A stretch of 64,000 nucleotides of DNA from Diphasiastrum complanatum (lineage: Eukaryota; Streptophyta; Lycopodiopsida; Lycopodiales; Lycopodiaceae): NCBI GenBank assembly GCA_029204225.1, contig CM055103.1:23180663-23244662 (forward strand), in the 5' to 3' direction. The position numbers and the translations under genes are program-made. Positions 51,840 to 63,792 of this stretch are shown here, piece by piece. Every line of letters begins with the position of its first letter. The stretch's first letter is position 1. Below the pieces are notes generated by a model that was given only the letters and a program-made list of their open reading frames with translations, made no database searches and was not told the origin of the DNA.

Positions 51840-54008
51840 CTCCTCTTCCCTTCAGGCTAAAATTCGTGATACTGTCGCCTTGTTGCGGCAAGCTGGCCGG
51901 TCTAAGCGTCGTCGTTCTTTGGACCGGGCCAAGCTTTTGACCTCTTTTCTCGCCCATATTGTTGCGTCTTCTGACTGTAGCCTTTTTGCTCCTCTTGAAA
52001 TCCAATGTCTGGTGATCCTTCGTAGAATTGATGCTTATGTGGCGGTTGGCCTTATGCTCCATTCTAAGCTGAACTGGCTCAAGCATGGCGATCTCCCTAC
52101 TTTTTTCTTTCGCATCCTTCATTGGAGGCGTTCAACCTCTTTTGTTCATTCCCTCACCTGGTCGTGTGCTCTATGAATCTCCTTCCATGGCATAGGTATT
52201 TCTTTCCTCTTTCCAGCCCAACCTTGCCCGCCCCTGACCAGGTAACACTGCTTTTGTACCTCTTATCATTCTTTTTCCCCTAATGTCTCGGCCTTGTTGG
52301 CTGCCCCTTTCTCGCTATAAAAACTGCACCAGGCTCTTCTCTCTCTGCCTCTTGGAAAAACTCTTGGTCCTGATGGTGTTGTCCCTTAGTTTGTATCGAC
52401 TTTTGGCCATAGTTGGGGCCTCACCTTTTTCGTTTGGCCCACCAGGCTTCGGTCGAGGGAACCCTTCCTCGCCATGACTATGTGGGGCTCATCAAGCTTA
52501 TTCCCAAGAAACTCCCTCCGATTACCTTGTAGGATTTTCACCCGCTTACCATACTGAATACCTCTTACAAGATTTTTTCAAAAGCCATGACCTTATGCCT
52601 CTCCCCTCTGTTGTCTTTTGTGTTGTCCTATGAGCAGTTTGGCTTTATTAAGGGTCATAATATTATGGACTCTCTTCTTGAGGTTTGGTCCTTCGCTAAC
52701 TCTCTTATTGCTTCCTCTACCTTGGCTCTAATCCTTCGTCTCTAGGTGAATAAACCCTTTGATTGCTTTGCCTAGGACTACATACTAGCCAATTGCTTGG
52801 CCTTGGGCCTTCCCCAGTCCTTGTGCACTTTCGTTCGAGCCCTCTACTCGTCTTCTTCTTCTACTCTCCCCTTTAACAGGTGCCGCCCTTCATCCTTCTT
52901 TCCCAAGTGTGGTATTCGTCAAGGTTGTCCATCGTCTCCCCTTTTTTTTGCCATTGATACTAAGCCTCTCTCCCAAGCTTTTTTATTTTTATTTTTGCAT
53001 ACATGTTAAGCAACTAGTGGCCGTTATATACAACATATACAACTTGGCAATGCCATTTATGGAGCTAAGCTCCTTAGATGTCACTACACAGTGGTCGAGA
53101 TTCGAGCCTGCACCTTTACGGTGGCAGCTCCTCCCTTTGTTTGTTGCCCCCGTCCACCTTCCTTTGGGCTTGCTCTCTCACCAGTTATTCACTGATGACA
53201 TCACGCTTTTCTCCCTCCTTTGGGTTTTCTCTCTGTTCTGCTACTGCTCCTTCTCTCTTTTGAACAAGGAGAAGTCGGATATCCATGTCCCCGCTACTCA
53301 GGTCTCTGCTCTTGGCATTCGTCTAGTGCTCCATGGTACGGTCACTAGTTTGCTTGGCTCTCCCTTTGGTCTTCACCTCACTCACCGACTTAACATATCT
53401 TGGTCTCGTTCTAATTCCCCTACCCTGTGGTGTAAATGACTCAAGCAAGTTGAGATATGTAGCCTATCGCATGCTCACCAATTTCCTCCCCCTTTTGGCT
53501 AAGTGGCCCTTTCTTTCAAACCGCCTTTGCCCACTCTGCTAGCTGGAAGAGGAGTCTGTTGAGCATCTTTTTTTCAATTGTCGTAGAGACATGTGGCTGG
53601 AAGTCCATCGTCTCCTCAGCCGTTGGGTCACTCTGGCCCCATTCACGGTTGCAATTGTCCTCCTGGGTGACCCACCTATTTGGGCACATTCTTTACTTTA
53701 CTTTTGGCAGCTATGCAGGCTTGTGGTTTTATGGCTCATGTGGTTGGCACACAATTGCTAGGTTTTATATGGTTGTTCATCACTTCTTTCGGCGACAACT
53801 TGTCTGCAACTTCTTGTATAATTATCTAGTGATGTTTAGAAATATTGGACTGCCTCTCTGCGTGGTGTGGTGTGAGTCCTATAGTTTTTGTATAGTGCAC
53901 TCCCTTTGGGAATTGCTTATTGTTCCGGCCTTTAACTGCCGTTTAATTTTTGTACCCATATATATGTGAAAATATAATAGTATCATTCAGCTTTGCAAAA
54001 AAAAAAAA
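51840..54008 (+). mobile_element. LINE element d, decayed, with poly(A) tail
   Basis: The plus strand carries a LINE ORF2 in broken frames. Pre-RT: ILRRIDAYVAVGLMLHSKLN and KHGDLPTFFFRILHWRR. RT start: YVGLIKLIPKK near 52480. Box 2: FGFIKGHNIMDSLLEVW near 52640. Box A remnant: VNKPFDCFA near 52750. Box B: CGIRQGCPSSPLFFAIDTKP near 52915. The C-terminal zinc motif LCPLC...EEESVEHLFFNC lies near 53530. It ends in an A-run at about 53997-54008. Many TAG/TAA stops and frame changes make it inactive. It differs in sequence and tail type from LINEs a-c. Confidence 0.75.
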
Positions 54009-55221
54009 TGGTTAGCACAATGAGACAAACAACATAAAAGTACTTTCATAATCAGTTTCTATGTTCAAATACTATTATAATTTTTTTTTTCCAAAACGAT
54101 ATTTCGTTGACTAGATTTTCCCATTTTGGACAATTATTTTTTTTTACTTGTCATTTTTTACTATTTTTGAGCCAAATTGAGTCCAATTTGAACCAAATTT
54201 TTTGAATTGAATTTGCACATGCATGTTAAAGCCAACGCAATTTCAAGAATTCAAAACAGACATTTTTTTAAGAAAAGTCGACTTTTCGTCGTATTTTCTA
54301 AGTAAAAAATAAGGTAAAATAAATAGATGTTCAACTTTCTTATTATGGAACCAAATTTTACAGGCAATTTACATGATATGAACAAATGTTAACCATATTG
54401 TTATTTCTATTAAAAAAATGTCGTTCCAATAAAAAATCGACTGTAAGTATTAAACAGAACAACTATCATCAACATAGTGTGTATTGTTAATAACTCAATT
54501 CCTAGTGACATTCATGTAGAAATTTAAATATATTCATTGGAATTTATTCCATCAACTAGTGAAGTTCCTATAATGGCCAACAATAAATTGCAATAGGTCA
54601 TGACCACAATCAAGGAGCAACATGATGAGACTCACACTTTACTCCAGTGGGTACTCAATGAAATAAATGAAAATAGAGGGCAATATTATAGTAAACAACA
54701 ACAATTGTTTCATGCAAAAACATTAGAACCAAACAATTAGCCAATTTGCAATATTGTAGACATGCAACAAATTCAATTACAAAGTGTTCAGTGGATTTAG
54801 TCTACCCATGGTACCGCTCCTGGAGTTTATTTGGTTCAAAATGATCCAATAGTGCAAGCTTTCGATGATGAACAAGCTCTAGCAATACCAATTCAATTGG
54901 TACGGACATCAAATTTACAATCACAATCTTTCTCAAAATTCCATAATTTCAACTATGATCTGTGGAGCGATGACAATGCTACTAGGAGAGTCCCTTGTAA
55001 TAAACAAAGATTTCCATAGGATAAGGAGGAGTTGATTCTAAGAACTAATGAGAAAGTCAAAATTGAAGATGGACAAGGTAGATCTACAAATGTTGGAATC
55101 CACACTACAATAAAATATGATATTGCTTTGAATAGCAACAGATGGCTGTTGTCGGATCAGTCATAGACGATCAAGTGCAATAATGACATTGCTTTCAAGT
55201 CTGCCCTCTACATATGAAAAC
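54009..55221. other. No gene recognised
   Basis: AT-rich sequence with a 62-codon frame at 54831-55019 that I cannot assign. No element ends seen. Confidence 0.35.
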
Positions 55222-56037
55222 TGTTGGGGGTATTCCCAACATAGAGCGATTAAAAGAAAATGAGTCAATAAATGTGTTGCGAGGGCATGGCTTCCTACGC
55301 GTATAAGTCCATGACCCAAGGAGCACGCAAGGCGATTGTAAATAGAAATAATGGACTTGGGCCCCTTGTAACTAAAATAGAACTTGAGGCCCAAAGTAAC
55401 TTAGAAGTTTATTATTTTAGAGTTGGGTACAACTTTGGACTCACATGAATCTTGTGAATTCTAATGTACTTTTTGTGGACCCTTGGATTAAGTTGGGTTC
55501 AAGATGAATGGTTAGGATCAATGTACATAATAGCCAATCGAATTTTGGGGCAAGGGCCTTTCCGATTTATAAAAAGGCACCATTTGTACTCTATTTTTCA
55601 TGCTTATTGAGAAGGAAGAAACTCTACCAAACTTTGGAGGGAAGCATTCTCATTTGCTATTCACTACTTGCTAATGCTTTTTAATTGTGCTTTCTATTTG
55701 CTTCTAGTTTACATGTTTTTGGTTGTGATAGTGAATATTTCTCCATTAGCAAGTATAAAAAGTATTTGAGCTAACCTCCACCCTCACTCCCTTCCTCTCT
55801 TCCTCTTCCTCTCTTTCTCTCTCTCATTTCTACTCTCTCTCCCTTTCACAAAAATTATAATGAATGTTAGTTTAGTGGAGTAGAGTTAGGGGTGAGTAGT
55901 GTTGTGGTATTAGTGTTAGGGAGAAAGTAGAGAACTATCTAAAAGTAGCATCTATTCATATTTAGGCACCTATCCAGTGTTCTAACCCTTGTTGGCAGGC
56001 GGGAGGGCTACGACGACGCGAGAACATCGATCCTACA
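55222..56037 (+). repeat. R5 5' LTR (about 816 bp)
   Basis: Starts TGTTGGGGGTATTCCCAACA (itself a short inverted repeat) and ends CGATCCTACA, giving TG...CA. A TATA box (TATAAAAAG) lies at 55568-55576. The right border is fixed by the PBS. Confidence 0.7.
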
Positions 56038-56038
56038 G

Positions 56039-56056
56039 TGGCACAGTTGCCGGGGA
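56039..56056 (+). other. R5 primer-binding site, tRNA-Asp-like
   Basis: TGGCACAGTTGCCGGGGA differs at two positions from TGGCGCCGTTGCCGGGGA, the complement of plant tRNA-Asp 3' ends. Confidence 0.7.
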
Positions 56057-56855
56057 TAGGTTTTCACTAACTAGCATAGCTGCATTTTAGTTATTTCTTG
56101 CTTTCTAGAGTAGTTTTAGGTGGATTTTGGGGTAGGATGAGTTAGTTTTCTGCATTTTCTTGTGTTTGGACTGTTCCTAGCTAGCAGAGGAGGTGTGAGA
56201 GGGTGGAGGAGACCCTGAAAGGCCTCTAAGGGCTTGACATCCAAACCAAAACCTGAGAAAATCCAAAAAAACACACCAATATGCATTTTGGAGTAAAAAA
56301 GAGCCTTATTTTTCATCAAATTTTGTTTTCTCCAAAATTAGTGAGAGATAACCCTCGCATGACTAGCAGCAGCTCCAGGGTAACGATCCAGCAAATTCTT
56401 CCAGAGAGAACTCTCGCAGACGATTCCAATCGATCCAGAATGTCAATTTCCATTAGTGATGAAGCCTGCAAGAGTTAGTACTGATTATTGGTGAAGATCA
56501 AGTCAAATTAGTGGTTTTGGACCCTCACAAACAATGAAATTTTCACTTAATGCAAGAGTTAACTCTCGCAGAGATTTTTAGAGTAAAATCTAGGCCAAAT
56601 TCAGCTCCTGTGATTCTTACGAGAGTTACTTCCCAATGATCTGAGAGATATCAAGGTTTTTTGTTTGCAAAACAGCTAAAGAACCCTCGCACGGCCAACC
56701 CTCGCACTAAGCAATCCTCGTAGACTATATCCATGGAAAGATCTGCATCAGATCCAGCTACTATCAAAATCTCAGGACAATTAGTGTAAGGAGTAAAAAG
56801 TTATCAAGGAAAAACCATTGTACAAGGCCTGAATCCTCAACACCGGCCTATCAGT
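56057..56855 (+). other. R5 leader with repeated CTCGCA motifs
   Basis: No long ORF. The motif (A)CCCTCGCA or ACTCTCGCAGA recurs at least five times between 56350 and 56710, and recurs again after pol (60990-61210). Confidence 0.6.
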
Positions 56856-57630
56856 TTGATCAGATCCATAATCTCCAGAGTGCATCCCACTGTACAAGTA
56901 AGAACCAACTATCTTGGACTCCACCATCGGATGATCAGTAGCAAGAAGGACAACGAATCAAGCACCACACCTTCCCAGATTAGCAGCTGCACAACAAGAG
57001 GCAAAACCGACAATGCCAATGGATCCAATGGGTCAATCCGTACCTATCGCTCCCTTGCAAGCAGTCCAAAGGGCACCTCGGATGGAGATACCAAAATATG
57101 ACGGATCATCAGATCCCATCCGCTTCTTCCAGATCTATGAACAAGCTTGTGAAATCGACGACGATCGAACGAAGTTGATGTTGTTCCCCATGTCTCTAGT
57201 AGAGGTGGCTCAAGATTGGTTTTTCAATTTGTTAGAGGAAGAAAAATCCACCTGGGAAGCGATTAAAGCGGCTCTCATCACGCGTTTAAACCAAGGAAGT
57301 TCCTAGAAGACCCGTTTCTCCTGCTCAACAAGGTCAAGATGGGAAAAAGAGAAAGGTCCAGGGACTATATTGAGTGGGTCAAACATCTATGATCCGAGTG
57401 CAGTGCAGCCCAGTGCAGTGCAGCCCTAACTCCCGATCATGCGGTGATCATGTGGTTCCTAGCGGGACTACCACGTAGCATAAGGAGAGAACTGAAACGA
57501 CGGGAGCAGTACGTTGCTCTGCAAGAAGCTATGGAGGATGCCATCAGGGAAGAGTCGCAAGCCCAACGAGAACTTGATCAAAGCCAGGCGCCAACGGAAC
57601 AAGTCTTTGAGGGACCTGCGTGAACGCAAC
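56856..57630 (+). pseudogene. R5 gag, broken
   Basis: Frames 56856-57101 and 57013-57306 overlap. The second has RMEIPKYDGSSDPIRFFQIY, ACEIDDDRTKLMLFPMSLVE and AQDWFFNLLEEEKSTWEAIK, the retrotransposon gag (capsid) pattern P-x-FDG...W...L...W-x-x-F. It ends at a TAG. Further gag-like codons (EWVKHL-type, DHAVIMWFLAGLP) follow to about 57480 in other frames. No zinc knuckle is evident. Confidence 0.7.
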
Positions 57631-57632
57631 CA

Positions 57633-60416
57633 ATGAACCTTGCCGAGCCAGGTGAAGAAGAAAAGATAGTGCATGTGGGAGAGCTACAATCACTGTTGGT
57701 AGAGTACAGGGATTGTTTTTCTTGGAATTACAACAGTAGTCCAACACACCATACCTTTGGTGGATGGAGCAATCCCCAAGGTGACTCGTCACTACCGCCG
57801 CAACGCAAACTACACGGGGGTTTGGCATTATGCGAGTAAATTTTTTGCAAGTTTTGTGAGTTTTTCTCCAAAATTGCGAGTTTTTCCTTCTCGCAGAAAA
57901 TTTACTCGTAGATTATCAAAACCCAACTACACGGAGCTAATCAAGTAGGAATTGCAGAAGCTGTTAGACGCAGATTTTATTTACAAAATCGAGCACACTC
58001 TTGGGTATCGCCGATAGTTATAGTACCCAAGAAGAATGGCAAAATGCGAATCTGTGTGAATCTGAAGGCGCTAAACGCAGTCACAAAAAAGAATCATTTT
58101 TCTTTGCCCTTTACGGAAAGTGTCTTTGACAGAGTAGCTGGAGCCGAAGCCTACAGTTTTTTAGACGGCTTCAGCGGTTACAACCAAGTGAAGATAGCAC
58201 CCAAGACCAGCATAAGACAACATTTGCCAGGGAATGGGAAACCTATGCCTATAAGGTGATGCCATTTGGACTTTGTAATGCCTCAAGCACCTTCCAACGA
58301 GTCATGCAAGCAACATTCAAAGAGTATTTGCAAAAAATTTTGGAAATTTTCTTGAACGATCTGTGCGTACATGGACCAGACTCTGAACACTTATCCAATC
58401 TAGAAAAGGTGCTACAAAAATGCCGCGAATTCCAGATCTCCTTGAATCTAGAAAAATGTCAATTTTGGATTACACATGGCTTGATTTTCGGCCATATAAT
58501 GTCTAGACACAGGATCGCCACAGACCTTTAAAAAATCGGGATCATTGTTGATCTACCCCCTCCAGGAACGATCCGCAAGGTCTACATTTTTATGGGTCAT
58601 GATTTTGCGGAGTTAGCACGACCAATTTACAAACTCACAATGGATTCACATTGGAATGAGGAAGTCCTAAAGGCTTTCCAATAACTTAAAGATGCATTGG
58701 TTTCAGCACCAATCTTATGGCCACCCAATTGGTCCATTGAGTTTCATGTGCATACGGATGCATCGAAGTATGTAGTTGGAGCAGTCTTAACCCAGCCAAG
58801 AGAATACAAAAATGATTTTTCAATTCGATTTGCAAGCCGGCAGCTCAGTGATACAGAAATGAATTATTTGCGGGAAGCAATGGCAATGATATATGCGGTT
58901 AAGAAGTTTTGGCATTACCTGATGGCCACACACTTTGCTATTTATACGGACCATCAACCCTTGCTCTATCTTGTTAACAAAACCTACAATACAGGGAGAA
59001 TCACTCGATGGCTTATGTTATTAGAGTTTGATTTTCGAATCGTAGTTTGCAAGGGAAAACAACACTACATGGCAGATCATGTATCACATATCTAGGGGAA
59101 AGAGGTTGCAACCCAACTCGACTATGAGTTGCCTGATGCTGCCTTATTTTATGTAGACCAGTATCGGAATGGGCTGCCCACATAGTTTAATACCTAATGA
59201 GGGGCCAACCAGAAAAATCACTACCAAAGGCGGATTAGCAAAAATTGATCTTGAAAGCTAGACCTTATCAGCTGATTGTCGGCCGATTGTACCAAAGAGG
59301 ACCAAATGGGATTCTTCGGTGATGTATTATTCCTCATGAGGCCACCCAAATCATTTCGCTTTCACATGAAGGCATGGGTAGAGGCCATTTTGCATCCGAC
59401 ATTATAGTTCGCAAGATTTTACAATCAGGATGTTGGTGGCCAACGATTTATAAGGATACGGAGGAATACCTGAGGAAATACGATGTGTACCAAAGGGCAT
59501 GGAGAGCAATGAGATTGAATTATGACCTTCTACACCCGGTCTTAGCCCAAGCACCATTTGAAAAGTGGGGATTGGATTACATTGGTCCAATTCACCCTGC
59601 AGCAAGAAGTACCTAGGCTCGAAACATAATCGTGGCCACCGACTATCTCACCAAGTGGGTCGAAGCCAAGGCAGTAAGAGTAGCTGATGCTAGGACCACT
59701 ACCAAGTTTCTCTATGAAAATATCATTGTGCACTTTGGGTGCCCGATGGAGATAGTCAGCGATTGCGGGAATCATTTCATCAATGAGACCATCAAGGTCT
59801 TGTTTGAGGAATTCTTTATGATCCATAGAACTAGTACGCCTTATTATCCTCGCGGTAATGGGCAAGCAAAGTCATCCAATAAGATCCTGTGTAGTGTACT
59901 CATGAAAACAGTTGAAGCTAACAGATCGGATTGGGAACACAAGTTGCATGCTGCTCTGTGGGCATTCAGGATAGCATATAAGAAAAGCACTGATCAAACC
60001 CCATTCCAATTGTACATGGTCAGGATGTTGTAATGCAAGTAGAGGTTTTAGTCCTTTCCTTAAGGATTGCCACAATGCAATGTCTTGATGAATCCAGATC
60101 TCTACAATTATGCCACGAAGCTCTGCATAAACTCTATGAAACATGCTTACTAGTTGTGCATGCATTGGCAGCTGAGAAGGAAAGACGCAAAGCATGGCAC
60201 GATCGCAATTTACAAAAGAAAGATCTTCGATCCGGAGATCTAGTCTTGATGTATAAAACCAAGGCGATCAAGGAAAAATTAAAATTCACATGCGAAGGTC
60301 CTTATCGGATCAAAGAAATTCTTAATCATGGAGCCATAAATTTGGAGAAGCTAGATGGGACACCTTTCGACACACCCATCAACGGTAGCCTGTTGCACAA
60401 GTATTGGCCATCGTAG
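57633..60416 (+). pseudogene. R5 RT-RNase H-integrase, broken
   Basis: RT starts near 57690 (LLVEYRDCFSWNY), is interrupted by the MITE, and continues with MRICVNLKALNAVTKKNHFS, FLDGFSGYNQVKIAP and MMPFGLCNASSTFQRVMQAT. The catalytic box reads FLNDLCVHG with Asn for the first Asp. RNase H: HVHTDASKYVVGAVLTQ (58750). Integrase: zinc-finger region GHFASDIIVRKILQSGCWWP (59375), WGLDYIGPIHP (Asp, 59570), then VSDCGNHFINETI (Asp) in 59632-60033. The C-terminal part (60033-60416) has RKAWHDRNLQKKDLRSGDLV and GPYRIKEI. Stops separate nearly every domain. No chromodomain is seen. Confidence 0.8.
57818..57924. mobile_element. 107-bp MITE inside R5 RT
   Basis: Flanked by the perfect 10-bp direct repeat AACTACACGG (57808-57817 and 57925-57934). 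Ends are inverted: GGGTTTGGCATTATGCGAGT on the left against GGGTTTTGATAATCTACGAG from the right, continuing AAATTTTYTGC on both. Skipping it brings the RT codons on the two sides into the same frame. The 9-10 bp duplication is Mutator-like, but the short length leaves the superfamily open. Confidence 0.85.
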
Positions 60417-61579
60417 TGAGACAGATCTAGGTTGGTGGTGGCATGTTACGGAAAGTTTATCTGCTAGGCCATCACAACTAGATCCAGGAAGATCAAGCCA
60501 GATCAAGCTAGATCCATCAAGATTCAGCCAGATCTGGCAAGATTCAACAAGATCCAAGAGAGATCCAGGTCCATATAGGATCAAGAGGAAAGCAGATCAT
60601 CAGATTACACCAATAAGCCCCCCAATTTGTATATGAGAGACCTCGATCTCAAAAACCATGGCAAAATAAGGGCAAACTTCACCAAAACTGATGGATCTGC
60701 TGCCAAATATCTATCAAAACTTCCAGAGAGTCACCAACAATCAGAGCTAACATGGATGTAATAGATTACCAGTTTGCAAAAGTTAAAAATTAGAGAATCT
60801 CAAGATCTCGTCAAAAAACACTCAAAAAGAGCACTTTTTCATGATTTTTGGAGATCCCCTGGGAGATAGCACTTGAAACTTGGACAATCACTAGATCTAA
60901 CCCACATGCATCTATGAAAATCTCTGCGAGAGTTACTGATGGAAAAACATCATTTTTTAGTGTGTGCGAGGGTTCCAAGGAGCAAAATCTTCAGAACCCT
61001 CGCAGAGCATCAAGATCATCAAACCAACCTTCGCAAGGGGCATAAAATCAAAGTAGTGAAATTAGCCTGTCTACATGGTCCGATCTTGAAAATACAACCA
61101 CGGGAGAAAGTTGTGCGAGCATTACTTCCTGCAGGGATTGAACCCTCGCAGACTGTCTGAACCCTCGCAGAACCTTCGTAAGGCAGTCAAATCACCTCCT
61201 AAACTCTCGCAAACTTCTCTGAGGTCTTAGAATTTTGTGAGGAAGTTTTCTGCCAAAATTTGGGTGGAACTGAGCAAGGGAAAGTGGATTCTACCTAATA
61301 CGCATCTAAATTTTGCTATATAAGGGCTGAATTTGAGTCATTTGTCACCTTTCCTAGCGAAGCTCTACTGAAATTTCGACCAAATTTTCCAAGTTCTCCG
61401 AATGCAACCAAACTTCATACAAGCCATCATCTGTACACTTTGAACCCAGATTTGCGCTCTGAGCTGCCGTTACTACCATCCAATTCTCATTTTTTTATTA
61501 TTTTTCTCGTTCCCATCACTTTTTTACCAATTCCACCATTTTTCTTACTTTTTAACCAACTTTAACTATCACTATTAAC
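60417..61579 (+). other. R5 post-pol spacer
   Basis: Non-coding; repeated AGATCAAGCCAGATC-type units at about 60480-60560 and CCCTCGCAGA motifs at 60990-61210. A TATATAAGG motif at about 61317 lies upstream of the post-pol ORF and could be its promoter. Confidence 0.45.
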
Positions 61580-63769
61580 ATGGCCTCCTCACCTTCTAAC
61601 GACTCTGGCACCAAGCAAGTGATCCAGCACGAGATACCATCGGCCACCCAGATTTGGCCCTTGTCTTCTGAAGCCCTGATTAAACCATGGCTTCAGATTG
61701 TTGGCTCACTTCTTGAAGCAATGGAGTTCTACCTGACGCTTTTCAGCTCTGACATCAACATGGGCCTCGCCCTTCATGCTTACGCCACCTGGGATGCGCA
61801 GAAGAAGTGTTTTCACTTCCTATACCAGGGTACCACGTACAAGGTACGGATTAACGTGGACTCGATGGTCACTGTTGGCATTATGTTCGGTGCCCATCTC
61901 TCATCGTCAGGCAAAAGTCCGGATAAAGCCTTTTGTAATCTAGACTTCACCTGAAATTTTGATCCAAACTAACAACGGGTACCTGATAGAGGCTGTCACG
62001 GACCTAGTAATTCAGGCGGTTGCACATCTATTGAGGTTGTTTCAACATTTCGCAAGGACAAAATCCAGTCCAAGTTGCTGAGTCAGATTTTCGAGTCCTT
62101 CTTAGAATTCCCTGGCCCCACGGTTGCGCCATACGATTGGCATGCCTTCCTCATCCACGAACTAACAATCTCCATCAAACCAAATACTCGAGAGCATATC
62201 GCAGCGGGGCCCCTGCTGTGTAACTTCACCTGTGCACTTCTCGAGGCAAAAGTGCGCGGCTTCCGCCATTCCAGCCTTTTATCATCCACAGTGCCACACA
62301 CTAACCTCTATCCTCCATCCACCGCATCCGCGTTTGTCCAACCTACAGTCATTGACATGATGGCCAGCAAGAGAATGCGTGGCGCTGCCCCTTCCTCCTC
62401 ATCTCCACCTACCACCAGACGTCGTACCACCACCATTACACCAGTAACAGCTTCGGCTTCTACCACCACCACTTCCTCTTCTGTACAACTCCCTATTCTT
62501 GTTTCTTCTTCTGTTCCACCCACAATTGCTACTTTTGTTTCCATTCCTATCTCCTCTGTAGAGACTACTTCTCCATCTGTTCCATCTTCCACCACCCCTT
62601 CCATTACTATCGCATCCTCCATTACTCCTGTTCCCACCGCTGTCCCTCTCCAATTCAATCATGTTGATTCACAGTTGTCTTCGGACACCCTGACATGGAT
62701 GCAGGTCATAAACTTTTCACCGCCACGCTAGACCACTTCTGCCGCATCTTCTCCTTCCGTCCTCCACACCACCCTACCGTTTTCCTCTATTCCGTCCATC
62801 CTCTCTTTTGGAAAAATTGTCCCCATCCCTGTTTCCACTTATGTTCCTCCCTCACCACCCACTTCTCCATCGAAGGCTGTCAACCAACCGTTGTCTGATG
62901 ACACATTTGTACAAACTATTTTTATTCCATCACCAGATCGGGCAGATCCCACTGCCCCAAATGACAAGAGATCATCGGAGAAACTCATTGAAGACAATGT
63001 CGACGACACTATACAGGTCGTCGGGGCCACTACCCGTCGGGTACTCCATTTGGCAACCAACAACACCCAGTTGCGAGCAGAAATCACAAAGCTGCAACAA
63101 GAGTTGATGATTGCTCAACAACACAAACAAGACGGGCATCGGGAGATCACAAAGCTTCAGCAAAAGGAGGACCACCTCAACCATTATATCTAGAGCCTCT
63201 CCAAAATGTTGACAGATGTCTCCACCAAGGTGCAGGAGCTTCAGTTTGAAGCGTCCCAATGGCTTGCCCCCGTCCAGGCGCAACTCCAGATATATGAAGC
63301 AGAAAATATGTGCCTGGGGGTGGAGGTGCAAGCCCTGCAAAGTGAAAAACTCGCCTGGTTAGTTCAACCTACACCTGACTCAAGGCCACTATCTCAAACA
63401 GAGATGAACCTCTTCAAGCATCAGGTGTAGGTCTACAATCAAACTCTGAATAGCTACCAGACAGAGTTTGACAAATACCGAGCCAGCGTAACTCAAGAGC
63501 TCGCCCAGGCCAAACAAGCCCTCAAGGCTTGTCAACAATTGATGGAGAAGAAGGCTCAACCAACCCCAGTGGTGATTCCAACGCCACATCTCTTTGATGC
63601 TGCATAGGCAAGTATGAGCCAAGACCAAGGCCAGCAGACAACAGGGGCCACAAGTCAGGATCAAGGGTCAGGCGGACAAGACCAAGGACCTCCTAATACT
63701 GGAGCTGAGATGCAGGACCAAGGCCAAGACAAGGGTTCCAGCCATTTTGATATTTTTATAGAATCATAA
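61580..63769 (+). pseudogene. R5 post-pol extra ORF (sense strand), interrupted
   Basis: One reading frame (with a short frame change at about 61952-62074) runs from ATG 61580 to TAA 63769 and is broken by TAG codons at 62729, 63191, 63428 and 63605. The N-terminal third has WPLSSEALIKPWLQIVGSLL and CFHFLYQGTTYKVRINVDSM, loosely like the 'putative plant transposon protein' type found after pol in some Ty3 elements. The middle (62340-62830) is Ser/Thr/Pro-rich. The last third is coiled-coil (NNTQLRAEITKLQQELMIAQ, then EITKLQQKED) and ends Gln/Gly-rich (SQDQGSGGQDQG). I see no signal peptide or membrane segment that would support an envelope-like role. Function unknown. Confidence 0.5.
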
Positions 63770-63792
63770 TCACAATGTGATCATTCTAATGT

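Noticed and set aside
61580-61954. Post-pol ORF of R5 considered as a host gene
   Set aside because: Same strand and within the element limits implied by the 5' LTR, with decay by TAG codons like the rest of R5. No introns or separate promoter are certain.
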